A stretch of DNA of 64,000 nt, taken from positions 2,852,001 to 2,916,000 of the forward strand of contig CM055607.1 of NCBI GenBank assembly GCA_029379385.1, written 5' to 3'. The notes below the pieces were generated by a model. The model was not told the DNA's origin. It made no database searches and saw only the letters and a program-made list of their open reading frames with translations. This document shows, in pieces, positions 22,396 to 34,100 of the stretch. The stretch comes from Quillaja saponaria. Lineage: Eukaryota > Streptophyta > Magnoliopsida > Fabales > Quillajaceae. A program made the position numbers and the translations under genes. Each line of letters opens with the position of its first letter. The stretch's first letter is position 1.

Positions 22396-24365
22396 GATTA
22401 GCCCATTACCTCTGCAACTTTGCAGCGCATATGAAATAAAAATTAGCCACAAATAGAATGGGAGCTCGCACTGAAAGCTCCAAAAGCTTTGTACAATCAA
22501 AATGAGGAATACCCATGTAACTTAAAATCCAATTGCACACAGAAGATTGAATCTATAAAATTCAAGGGTAACAAAATCTCCCTCCAGTACTGTATAAGTT
22601 TGATTGACAATATGCGGCGGAGGACTTACCTGAACTAGGTCACTCAGCAAAGCCACTCTTAAGCTGGCTAAGTCCGACTTAGCTCTTGATGCTGCAAGAG
22701 ATGTAAAAAAAATTGTGTCCAAAAGATTGAAAGAAAAACATACATAGACCGAGACCCAACGCTTAAGTACTGGAAAAATGAGAAGGGAATAAATAGAAAA
22801 GTGAGCTGCTAAATACCCTCACACAAAGCGGCGGCGTGACAATCCGGTGGGAAAAATATCGTCGACGAGAGTTTGAGCCGGCAGCGTCACCTAATAGTGT
22901 AACTGAGCTGCTCTAGCACTCTCACGGAGGTCTCCTACAGAATACAGATTCTAACGTTGTTCGTTTTTGCTTTGCTTTCCTCCGTCCAACATTCCGTTCC
23001 TCGTCGCCATCCTTCCGGTCTTTTTTTTTTTCCATACATTGGAGTACCCGAATCGCTTTATTCCTTTTTAACCGAACCGGCTACTAATCGACTATACCCG
23101 CCTTAGTCATGCCACGTATGTGTACAAATAACAGCAATCGTTTGATAGCTGAAGCATAAGGCCTGTCGTACGAATTAAAACTATCATATATAGATAGTTA
23201 TTCGTTTGAAAAAACTATATTATAAGGATTACTAGGATCGAAGCAAGATCAAAGTATTAAATGCAAGACATATGTAAGAACCATATCAGACGAATATTCC
23301 AATAGAGTTAATAGCACAAATTTTTCTTATCACAAATATCGTTTGTCACTTGTTGTTAATGTATTGCAATACACAAAGCACTAATCAGTAAATGACTTGT
23401 AACCTAACTTAACATCCCTTAAACTTTAAATAGATATTACTATTTGCATCTCCCTGATTGGTTTAATCTAATGAAATTAGTCTAATCATTAGACTTATAT
23501 GAAGCTATGAACATAATATATAACTTTTAAAAATTTTACGATACAATTAGATGATATTTATCAAAAATAATTATTTGATATATTATATTTATTAAAAAAT
23601 AATTAATTGAGATACTATAAAGTAATACGAACGTAACTAACTTAAAAAAAAAAAACGAAACATATAGGGCCTATACAATGATGTAGTCTTTTATCTTTCA
23701 ATAAATCTTTTATTTTCTATATTTTATTCTTTAAACAAAACTTGTACCGATTAAATTAACTATCAAAACTTTATTTACAAGAAATGAGAACTTCAAAAAC
23801 GTCTACTTAGGCATTTTGTAGACATTAAAATGTAGCCATTTTAGATTCCCAATCTTAAACATCAAAATCTATATCTTTTGTTTCTTTCTTCTTGAAACTA
23901 AACAGATTTTGAGCTTCTTACATGAACATGAATGCCTCATATTGAAGCATCATCTATCTGCTAGGCATCACAAAGGCAATACACTACCGATATTAAAGTT
24001 ACTTTAGAAGTTCTTGACAAAATATGTCGATGTACCATATGGATGGAGCCTTTGGTCCTTGACTGTAATCTAGATTATTAAGCATTCTAAATTGGCTTCA
24101 AATTCTAGCGAATTATGAAAAGAGAAAAGGACAACTGCATTCCATATTCAGCTTTTGAAAGTTACAAACTCTTTGGAATCCATCATTACACATCAAATTT
24201 ACATTATAAAATTCATAGATACTAGGATACACAAACTTGTAACATCATTATTTAGTTCATACAAACTTCAAAGACTAGGACTGCTAACGTAGTTATATAA
24301 TATCATTCACATCATCTATCAAATCCCATTAACAAAACACATCAAAATGACCAATCACAAATTCT
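22396..24365. other. PPR promoter/5' UTR and intergenic spacer
   Basis: From 22396 to about 23000 lie the probable 5' UTR and promoter of the PPR gene, including GC-richer sequence and a polyT tract near 23021-23032. The remainder to 24365 is AT-rich spacer with the LTI65-like 3' UTR at its end. No further gene is supported. Confidence 0.5.
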
Positions 24366-26943
24366 TCAGTTAGATGACTCCTGAAGTCTTCTTTTCTCTG
24401 TTCCATGGTCAACTTCACGAGAATCACGGGTTACAGCTCCTTGACCTGTCAGTCAATTTGGCATCTTGGATTCAAATTGAGTAATTAATAGCAGACACTC
24501 AGAATTCAGATTTTAATTACCTTGTGAGGGTTGGGTCTCCCCTGTTTGTCCAAACCAGGAACCAACTGCACCTTTAAGCTTATCAACCACACCTTGCCCA
24601 GGGCTATTTATATAACTTGCTTGAACCCTTCTGGCTGAATCATCATCTCCTGTCCCCAATTGCTTTGCTACCTCCTCTGATTCAGTAACCTTCTCCATTG
24701 GCCTCTGCTCTGTTTGCTCTGCTTCCTCTGTTTTTCTTTTATGCAGAGCTTCAGAAATCACCTCAGAGAGGGCTCTATCCTCATCACCAGGCCTCAATTT
24801 TTCAGCCAAATAGTCCTTCACTGACACCCCCTTGTCCTGTCGTGTAGCTCTTCTCTCTGTTTCAGTTCCACTGATTCCACTACTAGAAGTAGTACCAGTT
24901 CCAGTACCAGGCATTTTGGACATGACAGCAGACCTTGCCCCAGCAACCTTCTCATAAACGGGGCTCAGTTTCTCTGTCACTGTGTAAGCAATTTTCTTTC
25001 CATAGTCAGCTGCCGACCCTGACACAGTTGTGCCTGTACCCTCCCCACTTCTATTCACTTCGTTGGTCGTTCTATTTTCATCTGTTTCGCCTTTCTCGCC
25101 ATATCCAAGCTTTGATGCAACAACATTTTTAGCAGTGATAGCTTTATCAGAAAGAGAAGAGGTTGCGGATGTAATTTTCTCTGTGTAACTGCTCTGATTC
25201 GATAGGGTTCTCGGTTGGCTCATGGTGTGGATAATTTTCTGGTTTGGTTGTGCTAGTGCTGAAGGTTACGGAGACTTTTTCAGGGTTCTGTGACTGTGTG
25301 TTGTAGTTTCTTGACATTGGTTCTGGATTGAATTGATCATGACTCCCAGCAGAAGGGACCTGATTTTTATAGACTCCACTGACGGGCAAGGATTCTTGTT
25401 TTGGTTTCCTATCTGACTTATCATAGATATTCATTTTGTCAAAGGAATGAAGAATTGGGGTAATGCCTGCTTCCCCGGTACCTGTTAGCCAAAAGATGTG
25501 CAAGAAATTAGACTTCAGAGGTAAATTACAAAGTGATTAAGCTTTGCAGGGTTGCTAGCCTCTTTCCCCACCGCTTTGAAAGCTTATTTATGTTTACATG
25601 ATCACCCAAACTGAATTTAACGGGGTTCATGGAAAACTCAAATCTTCTTGAACTAACGAATGCAAAAAAAACATGTATTTGATGTGTTTATGCTCATTAC
25701 TTTGATTATAAAAAATTGAAATTTGTTCAATTTAACTGTCTGACCTGCCCCAGTTGGTTCATGTGACTTTGGTTTGACTATTAGGAGGCGTACGAGCTTC
25801 TGGTCTGCTCCTTGGTGCAGCAGGATCCTCCTCCAACGCCTCTGGTGTCTGCAAATTGACCCTTGGTTGCCCTGACTTCTCATCAAGCCCAGCAAATGTT
25901 CTAGTTGGATCTGTGGCTCTGTTCTGCTCACTTGCATGAGTCCAAGACACAGGTGTATTTTGTGGTGCACGAGGTACTTCTCCCATGACGATTGTTCTCC
26001 CAAGATTGACCCTAGGTTGTCCTATAATTTCCGCAGGCCTGAACACAGTACCCCTTATTGGGTCGTTTGCTCTTGTCTCATAAGTATTCCCAAGGTTGGC
26101 CATAGGTTGTCCTGTAAGTCCATCAAGCCCTTCCATTGTGCTCCTAATTGGGTCGTTCACTCTTGTCTCATAAGTACTTTCAAGATTAACCCTAGGATGT
26201 CCTGTAATTCCCTCATGCCCTGGCATTGTGCTCCTAATTGGGTCGTTTACTCTTGTCTCATGATTACTCCCAGCATTGAACCTAGGTTGTCCTGTAATTC
26301 CCTCGTGCCCTGGCATTGTGCTACTAATTGGGTAACTTGGGACTAGAGGACCCTTGGTGGCTTTTGACCTTTCTAAATTGACCTCCGACTGTCCTAAGTT
26401 TCCAACTTGTCCAGGGATTGAGCTGCTAACAACATTAGATTCATAGACTGCAAAAAAATTCAGATAGTACTTGAGCAATTTTTTCAAAAGGAAAATAGGA
26501 AAGTTTCCACTATACATTCTTGCATGATCACAAAGAATTTGAATGGAACAATGACATACTTGGTGCTCCATGAACTTCTGGGTCTTCAACCATTTCTTCA
26601 TCATAGTCATCTTCCTCATATAGGTCATGATCGTCAGGAATATGTTGATCTTGTTCATGGTGACCATGGCCATGTTTTGTAATTGTATCCTTGATTTTCT
26701 TAGCCTTCGCCTTAACCTTCTTCAAGACCGACTTATGCTCATGGTGTTCAAGATCTTCAACTTCTGTAGGCCCTTTCAAAAAAGAAAAACGACAAAATGG
26801 AAAATAGTTAATTAATGGTAAAATAAATGAGATTCAGATCAGCGATCAATATTAAGATTCTTACCATGGTGGTGTGAGCCAGTATGATGGGGGTCTTGCT
26901 CGTAATGGTGCCCGTGAGTATTGTGTGGAATTTGAGAATCCAT
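24366..26943 (-). CDS. Low-temperature-induced 65 kDa-like protein (LTI65/RD29B/CAP160 family)
   Basis: Five exons are inferred: 26943-26865, 26772-26560, 26447-25745, 25481-24521 and 24445-24366, nominally about 677 aa. The N-terminus is His-rich (GHHYEQDPHHTGSHHHG). A basic/acidic block follows (SVLKKVKAKAKKIKDTITKH), then GQPRVNL-type repeats. The C-terminal half carries the family signatures SYTEKITSATSSLSDKAITA, KNVVASKLGY, KGVSVKDYLAEKLRPGDEDR and INSPGQGVVDKLKGAVGSWF. These hydrophilic, disordered proteins accumulate under ABA, cold and drought. Two single extra bases break the frame, near 25760 (end of exon 3) and near 25205-25230 (exon 4). Exon phases show that removing one base at each point restores continuity. 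The gene is therefore either an assembly artefact or a recently damaged allele. Its promoter is listed separately. Confidence 0.85.
25985..26327 (-). repeat. Tandem 90-bp (30-aa) coding repeats in the LTI65-like gene
   Basis: Within exon 3 a 30-residue unit starting I-[RS]-S-T-M-P-G-H-E-G and ending ETRVNDP occurs three times in a row. A fourth, partial and more diverged copy (IRGTVFRPAEIIGQPRVNLG) follows. The DNA copies remain close to each other, so copy number may vary between alleles. Confidence 0.85.
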
Positions 26944-27033
26944 AACTGAAAGCAGAGCACTATAGCAGATAAGACAAAACGGCTTGTTTTGTTCAATGAA
27001 AAAACTGTAAAAGTAGAAGGCAGAGGCCATTGG

Positions 27034-27264
27034 TTTATAGACATGCCTTGAAGGCCTGAAAACATAATTTGCCACATTTGCATGGTTCTGGCATCTAAAC
27101 TTTATGCCACGTATGTTGTAACTGACACGTCTCCCACGTTCGACACGTAGCAATTAACGTATTCTACACGTGTCATCAATATAGCGGATGCTAATCTTCT
27201 CTTCTTTGCTTTGGTAATTGATAGTCTTATCCCAAAATTGTTATCTGCTGCGAACAAAGCCGAC
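27034..27264 (-). promoter_or_regulatory. ABA/cold-type promoter: TATA, ABRE cluster, G-box, DRE
   Basis: Upstream of the LTI65-like ATG (26943, minus strand), a TATA-like ctataaac lies at about 27034-27041. Five ACGT cores cluster at 27108-27172: ccacgta, gacacgtc, ccacgtt, gacacgta, and a G-box/ABRE cacgtg at 27167-27172. A DRE/CRT core, AGCCGAC, is at 27258-27264. ABREs bind AREB/ABF factors and DRE binds DREB/CBF factors. The combination is what RD29-type stress genes use. The binding itself is inferred. Confidence 0.75.
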
Positions 27265-28104
27265 GCCAATGCGTGTAACTGTTTGACATGTTTAACATTG
27301 AGCAAAAGAATATAAAGGCCAAATTATAGAAAGGAAGATGACGCTTTATTTAGCTTAAATGAAAATTAGAAATATAATTTCATAACATATAAAATTTTGA
27401 ATTATATTTTTTTAATTATAATATAAAAATCAATTAATTATTAATTCAACTGGTCAAAAAAAAAGAAGTCATATATTTGAATAATAAAAATAAGGTAAAT
27501 ATCAAAATTGAATTAATTTATTTTCTGATTGGAAGGGAAGAAGATTGCTTTTATCAGTTATCAAAAATAAACAATAAATAGAAAAAAATTATAAGTTACA
27601 ATTGTATGTAATAACAAATTTAAATATGTCAAAAAGAGATGCTCTAATAATATTAACCCAAAAGTCACCAATTTCAATTAGTAACTTAAACGAAGAGACA
27701 ATTCTTAAATTAATTAGATATAATAAATAAAATTAAAGAATTAATTAAATATAATTAAAAGTATTAGAACTAAACTAAAACTTAATGAAATTTTAAGGAA
27801 TAATGAAAGTTTTTTTTTTTTTTTTGACAAAAGAAAATGCTCAATTGATATTAAATTAAAGTATAACGATCTAACTAAAAAAATTAAAACAAGTGAACCA
27901 TTTAATAGAAAAAGAAAATGAACAAGAATTGGGCTTGGGCCTGTTACCGGGAATCACAGCTAGTTCAGTTATATGGAGGCCTTTCCAAGTCCAAACCTAT
28001 ATAAACCTGAAATTAAAGCGCCAAATTCAATTCCATTTCCAAAACTAGCAGTCCGTTACGTCTCTCCTTCATTCTCCGTCTCTCTCATACTGACTTTACC
28101 TGAA
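27265..28104. other. Divergent intergenic region, LTI65-like to SHOC1-like
   Basis: AT-rich spacer with the SHOC1 promoter and 5' UTR. The reading frame is open from an upstream Met at 27973, which would add 44 aa to SHOC1; I prefer the conserved start at 28105. A polyT run lies at about 27810-27825. No other gene is seen. Confidence 0.5.
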
Positions 28105-31100
28105 ATGCGAACTCGCTTCCTCAACATCGATTATTTCAGTTCCGCTCCAACCCAATTCTTTCAAACCCTAGCCTTCCTCCACCTCCCAGTCCATCATCTT
28201 CCAAATCCCCATCTCTCCACCATCGAAGACCTCATTCGCTTCGATTCGGTGCCCAATGTTTCTCTCCAAATCGATAGGCTACCTATTGATGCCGCACTCT
28301 CCAAGTTCTTCTCCGGAGTTCTTCCTCAGAAAATCCATGTCAGAATCGAAGATTTCAATGCTACTGTTCCATCTCGAAATCAAAAAGGAGAATCCGGCTT
28401 CGGCGTTGGAACTGCTGAAAATCAAATCTCCGAGGTAAGTGCGAGCTTCAGTAATTTCAGGCGGAAAACAGCACCGCTTTTTGTTTAAAGTTTTTCCAGA
28501 TGCTGCAATGGATGAATTCAAGAATGTTTATATCTAAAAATTCTGTGTCGTTTGGAGTTTTGGATGTAACTTTTGTTTACCTAAGTTGTAAAAAAAAAAA
28601 AAAAAAGTTGTATGGTGTAAATTTTTACCAAAGATTCCCGAGGTGTGCTTGTGTTTTTGATAATTTTAATTATGTTTTAGCACAAATGTTTGTTGAATTG
28701 CAGGACAGAGTTGATGAAGAGAACGGAGAGGAGTGTCGGAGTACTTTGGGACCTGAAAATCTAGATAGCAAATTTCCAAGAGTATGAAACTGGATTTGTA
28801 TGTTGTACATTTATTTCATTTTTGATTGGTGCTTCATGTCATCCTCTAGTAACTTATTAGTGTCAATGTAGAAGAACGAATGGAATGCTATTGGTTATAA
28901 AGATACACGCGTATATAAAGTGATCCAGTTTGAAACACATGAGCTGGATGTATTTTTGGTAAGATGAATATATTATGTTGGTAGGATTTCTTTCTATTTC
29001 TACTGCATCTCTTTGTGCAGTTTTAACTTTTGTATTTGTAATTTACAAGGAAAATGATGTCTTTTCTGAGGAAGAGAAGATGGAAATGCTCTCTGAAGTT
29101 CCAACCGATGAAAATAATTTGGTAATCGTTATAACCATGTTTTATTAATCTTTTGACCAATGGGTCTAAAATTATATTGCCCTTATAATTTGAGTAGATT
29201 GATGGCATCTAGGCAGACTAAGACTTCTAATTGCTGAGTAATCAGATATGTTATGCATTCGTCTTTTAACTTTTTTCCGGACTTCATTATTTTCTGTAAA
29301 TATAAAGGTTGTGATTTCTGAAATAACGGTTTATGTATTCTGCTGCAAAAATTTATGCAGGGTTTTTTATCTGTGCTTATTGATCTTGAGACATATTTAA
29401 AGATTTTCATGTCAGGGATATGGATGATCTGCAAAATTATTTTCTCTTTCAAGGCTTCTGGTGGACTTTTAGAATTCTCTTTATATATAAACCGGTGCGA
29501 TCCAGGGAAAGATGAACCTTGATATAAAGAGAAATGTTCTTAAAATTTGTCTTGGTGGCACCAATCGTTTTGAAGGCAAGCCAATGCAAGGGCTTTTATG
29601 ATCAAAATAATCACTATTATCTGAGTGTGTGTTTGGTGTGAGGAAATTTACAGAATTGATAATCACATAAATATAGTGCTGATAATTGGTCTTTTTTTCT
29701 GGGTCAACATTTACAGGTAAAGCATAGTGTTAGCTATAAGGTACTCTCAGTCAATCTCAAATTGCTCCAAAGTCTTGTCACTGTGTGTGTCTGGATGCTT
29801 GCAGTGTGTATAGATGGACCATGTGACGTGAGACACTTAGACAATTTGCCTGTTAAATTTTTTCTTAAGGGATTCTTTTCATCAATTCCTTAACTTAAGT
29901 CTATCAACTGAACCTTATTTTGAAAATGACAGAAGTGCTTGTTTTTATCCTTTAATTATCTATACTCATTAAGTCTAACTTATAGGCACTTCTGTATTCC
30001 AATCTCTTATTTTATTGGATGTTTTGATTACAGTTGCAATACTATAGAGCCATGTTAATGTTTCTGGAACTTGGTAGAATATTTAAAATGAATCCTTCAG
30101 TAGGAATTGTTTAGTCACAACAGTGGAGATTTGGGACGCTATAGTCAATAATAGAAGTTCCCGTACTTTAAAGTTTCAACCAGTAGTACATTTTTGGTGG
30201 TTTTAGATGCCATTATTTATTTTCCTGACCCTGAACATAATAGTTAACAACTTGTTTCTTCTGCCAACTTGGGTTTCTTGCAGGGAATGCTTGACCCTGA
30301 GCTTTCAATGCATCACCCTTATGAGGTCTTAGAATCAATTTATTCAGTTGAAGGTGTTACTTCAGAGTATGCCTTGAAGCAAACTACTTACTCATTAGAA
30401 GATAATTGTTCTCTTCAGGACCTGCTACACTTCCACCAAAGCACATTTCCTCTTTTAGAAGAGGATGAGGGAAGTCTGAGGAGTTTTCCTTGCTTGTGTA
30501 AGGAAGAAGAAGTTGGCTCATTTCTTGAGAATATTGAACAACAAGATTTGGATGAAAAGTACAACTCACTCATTTTAGACAAGGAAGGTCTAGGTTTTGT
30601 GGAGAATAATGTTTTAGAGTTAATTTCAGATCTCTGTCTGGCCAAGCTGTGTTTGGAACCTGAGCCAGCATCCCCTAAGAAGCTTCCAGGAATGGAATTT
30701 ATGATCACGTTGGAAACTTCACAGGTTCATCAAAAATCTACTCTGCACGGGACATCACATGTTGACTGCGATTTCTCATTGGAGCCTGTTGTTTTACAGG
30801 AGTTTCAGTTTCTTGACAAGGACTCATCTCAAAATTTTGAAAGTTTTTTCAACAGACAAACTACATGTGATCCAGAATCAATTGAGTGGATTTTCAAGAA
30901 AGACTTGAACTTTAAAAATTTTGATGAATTGGTAACTAGTAATGAGCTAGCCTTAATTGATGACTCATTTAAATCACTCCCTGTACCTGTTATCTCTGAC
31001 TATGGAAAAATGATATGCCTGTATGTAATTGTTGAGGAAATACTAGCTTCCCTGAAGCCTCAGCCCCTATCTGCATCTGATGGAATATACTTGAACTGGG

Positions 31101-34100
31101 ATTTACTGGAAGGAGATGAACGCAATGGCAGAATTAATTTCTTGTATCAGAATATTTTGGCCAAGATTGATTCGAATAGCATTGATTTTGATCAGGAATT
31201 GTTGGATAATGGAAAATTGGTACTTGATCTTATTCTCTCTGATGATACTTTAAATGGATCGTACATGGAAGAGTATATGGAATTACAGAAGTTGCTCTCT
31301 GACGGAAATGTTTTGCTTGACAATCATCCTGTGGGAGTAGCTTCAAGTGAACTCTTAGATGATGGATATTTTAAGCAAGAAACTGGAGAACAAATAGCTG
31401 ATAGAAATGCTGAGAGGGCTTCATTGTTATTCAAGTCTATGTCAGAAGTCATGCCATCTTGATTATTTCTTAAATCCTCAGAAAGCTACTTCTGAGGAAC
31501 ATACTAACCCTGCAGCGAAGTCCACTGATACTAGTGCTAAAGTTCTGAAGGTTCCGCATACAGATTTAATATCATCATGTACGTCTACTGGTGTACAACC
31601 ACAGCAATGGCATATTGTATTGTACCAAGTAAAGTTGTCTGACAATATTGCTGCTCTTATTGAAAGCTTTGAAAAGAGCTATCTGGCCATTTTGCAGACT
31701 GATACAGAGCTGAAAAGGACAAGTCACTCCTTTTCTGATGTAGACTCATTTAAATTGCTCAGCCTTCAAAAACAAGAGCTGGTGGAATTTCATGGAAATG
31801 AAAACAGTGTATTGTTGCATTAGGTGCAATTAAACAGGCTGCTTGGTACATGTGTTATTATGGCCTCCATCCTGCATGCTTGTATGTAAATAAGTTATGT
31901 GAAAGCTCGGAAAGATTGAAGTCAAGATTAAGCATCCTCCAGTCCTTAATTAACGATGGATACAGGATGGTTGACAGTGAAATAACTATGTCCCATCCAT
32001 CACTAACAGTTATCAAGGAAATTTTACAGTCAAACATCAAAAGGAGTAGTTTGAAAGCGTTGATTGTGGCTGAGAAATTTTTCTGGTGGTCATTGAAAAG
32101 TCTGCTTTTGTCCTTGGGATTGTCATTTAATGAGATAAAGAACTTCCATGCAAATCAGCCAGATCTATGTAATAATACTGTCGAGTTCAGAAATGCTGAA
32201 ATGAAGGATCTTCTTGCTTCAGATTGCTTACTGGTATCTCCAGAGTAAGTTTTGTTTTCACAAGATGCTTATTTCACAGATTTGTATGCCTATATGTATG
32301 TGTCTATATATTTGTATGCATTTGTGTCTATGTGCACTTGTAAACACACTTGATGTTGATTTGTACTTAATTGTTAGGAAGATATGGCTAGCATGAATTT
32401 CATGGTCAGTCATTATGTAACTTTTCTATCATAAATACTCGAGATATATAGACATATAAGGAGAAAGTTATGAATCAACAATCTTTATGAAGTTCAAGGG
32501 CATTATCGATATTCCAAAAAGTTCAAGAGTGTCAGCATCCTTATACTTTTATAAATCTTAGAATGCAGACCATCTAATTTGTCAATTTAAACGAGATCCA
32601 CCCCATATATTTTTGATTGTCATCCCTCCACCCATTTACGTGTGTTGAAACGTCAAGTTTTCACTTATGGGAATTAAAGGAAATGAATTGGAGGAGGACA
32701 AATACTTAAAAAGTTGTGGATGGATGTCGTTTGAATAGGAAATGGTAGGACCAAATTGGGATATTGTGATAAGTATGGGGGACAAATGTATTTTTTACCA
32801 TGAAAATCATATTAGTAATGCCAGAGCTCAAGTTTCCAGATTGCAACAAAAATTCCTCTGCATGGTATATGACCAAATATGAAATTCGTAACATGGGTAA
32901 TGGACCTTTCCGGGTTAAGAGATGCCAGACCATCCATACTTACTAAAATGGTTGAAGCTTTTGACACATATGGGAAACTTTTAGGATACTCAATGGTCCA
33001 GAGAGTTAATTAGTGTGGTTTGGTCTTGAGGACATCAGACACACACCTGCTAAAGGTGAATTTCTTTTTCAGGACAGTACACAGGATAAAACCTATACAT
33101 AAAATGCAAATTGCAAGGAGAAAACAATAGCAGAAAACATTGTGCCTCTGATCATTTACACTCAATGCCTAGTGATGCTTATGATCATTCATACATAATA
33201 TTTCAGTGGATATTTTAAATCTGTACTTATTTCTAAAGTTATGGAAAGTAATTGCTTATATTCCTGAAGGCATGTCTCTGCGATTTTTCCATTCAACAAA
33301 TTCAGCATTATCTTGGAATACGGAGGCTCGTATCGCTCTTCTAGAATTTCTTATCTTTCCCCAAGCTTAGTTGGATTGCCGCATATTCACTTTTTGAAGG
33401 TGGATCTGGGTGGCTCTTTCAAACTTTGTGAAGGTGTTGAAATGCCTCAAGACATTGAAATGTTAACGGTATATTTCTCCCGGTTTATGCATGAGTAGGT
33501 CGATGTGTCAATTAATAAATAAAAAATTCCTGATATTTTTTTGATGGATTTCTTGAATGTTGTTGATTTTTTAATTTCATTTTATCCCAAAATCATTGCT
33601 AAATTGCATAAGTTGAGCATTTTACAAGATGAGCTTATGTTACATTATGTGAACATTTTATTGGAAAATTATTGGGTTTGAGTTAGGCATGCAATTATCT
33701 TTGGCGGTCTGTCTTTCCCTCTCAGACTGAATTATTCAGCTAAAACACTTAAAATTATGTGTATAAATATTAAAACGTTAATATAACCCTTTGACCCAAA
33801 TAATAGAAATAAATTACTGTATGAAATATAAAAATGAATTTGACACTTTGGAGTTATATCTCACATATTTCCTTGCACTGCTTTCACTATACTGAGGCAG
33901 ATAACCAAAACAAGGATAAAACTTTTATCTAGAATATATGAGCTAGATCCCTAGATCTAGTAGTAAAGCTAATGTATTTGAATATCTTGCAAGGGAGTGC
34001 CATACTCATGTCTTCTTGTACTTCTTTACATTAGTGTATAGGAAGGTGTCTAATTACAATTCCTAAACCTGTTTGTATTTCAGATTGGTCAGGGTCCACT

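Noticed and set aside
22522..22722. 66-codon ORF upstream of the PPR gene
   Set aside because: It lies in the probable 5' UTR or intron of the PPR gene and has no family resemblance. I saw no reason to call it a conserved uORF.
25200..25230. Tiny intron instead of a frameshift in the LTI65-like exon 4
   Set aside because: The only nearby GT...AG pair would give an intron of about 17 nt, far below the plant minimum, so a one-base insertion is the better explanation.
26528..27153. Several overlapping ORFs around the LTI65-like first exons
   Set aside because: The correct exons are 26943-26865 and 26772-26560, by splice phase; the others are shadows in other frames or promoter sequence.
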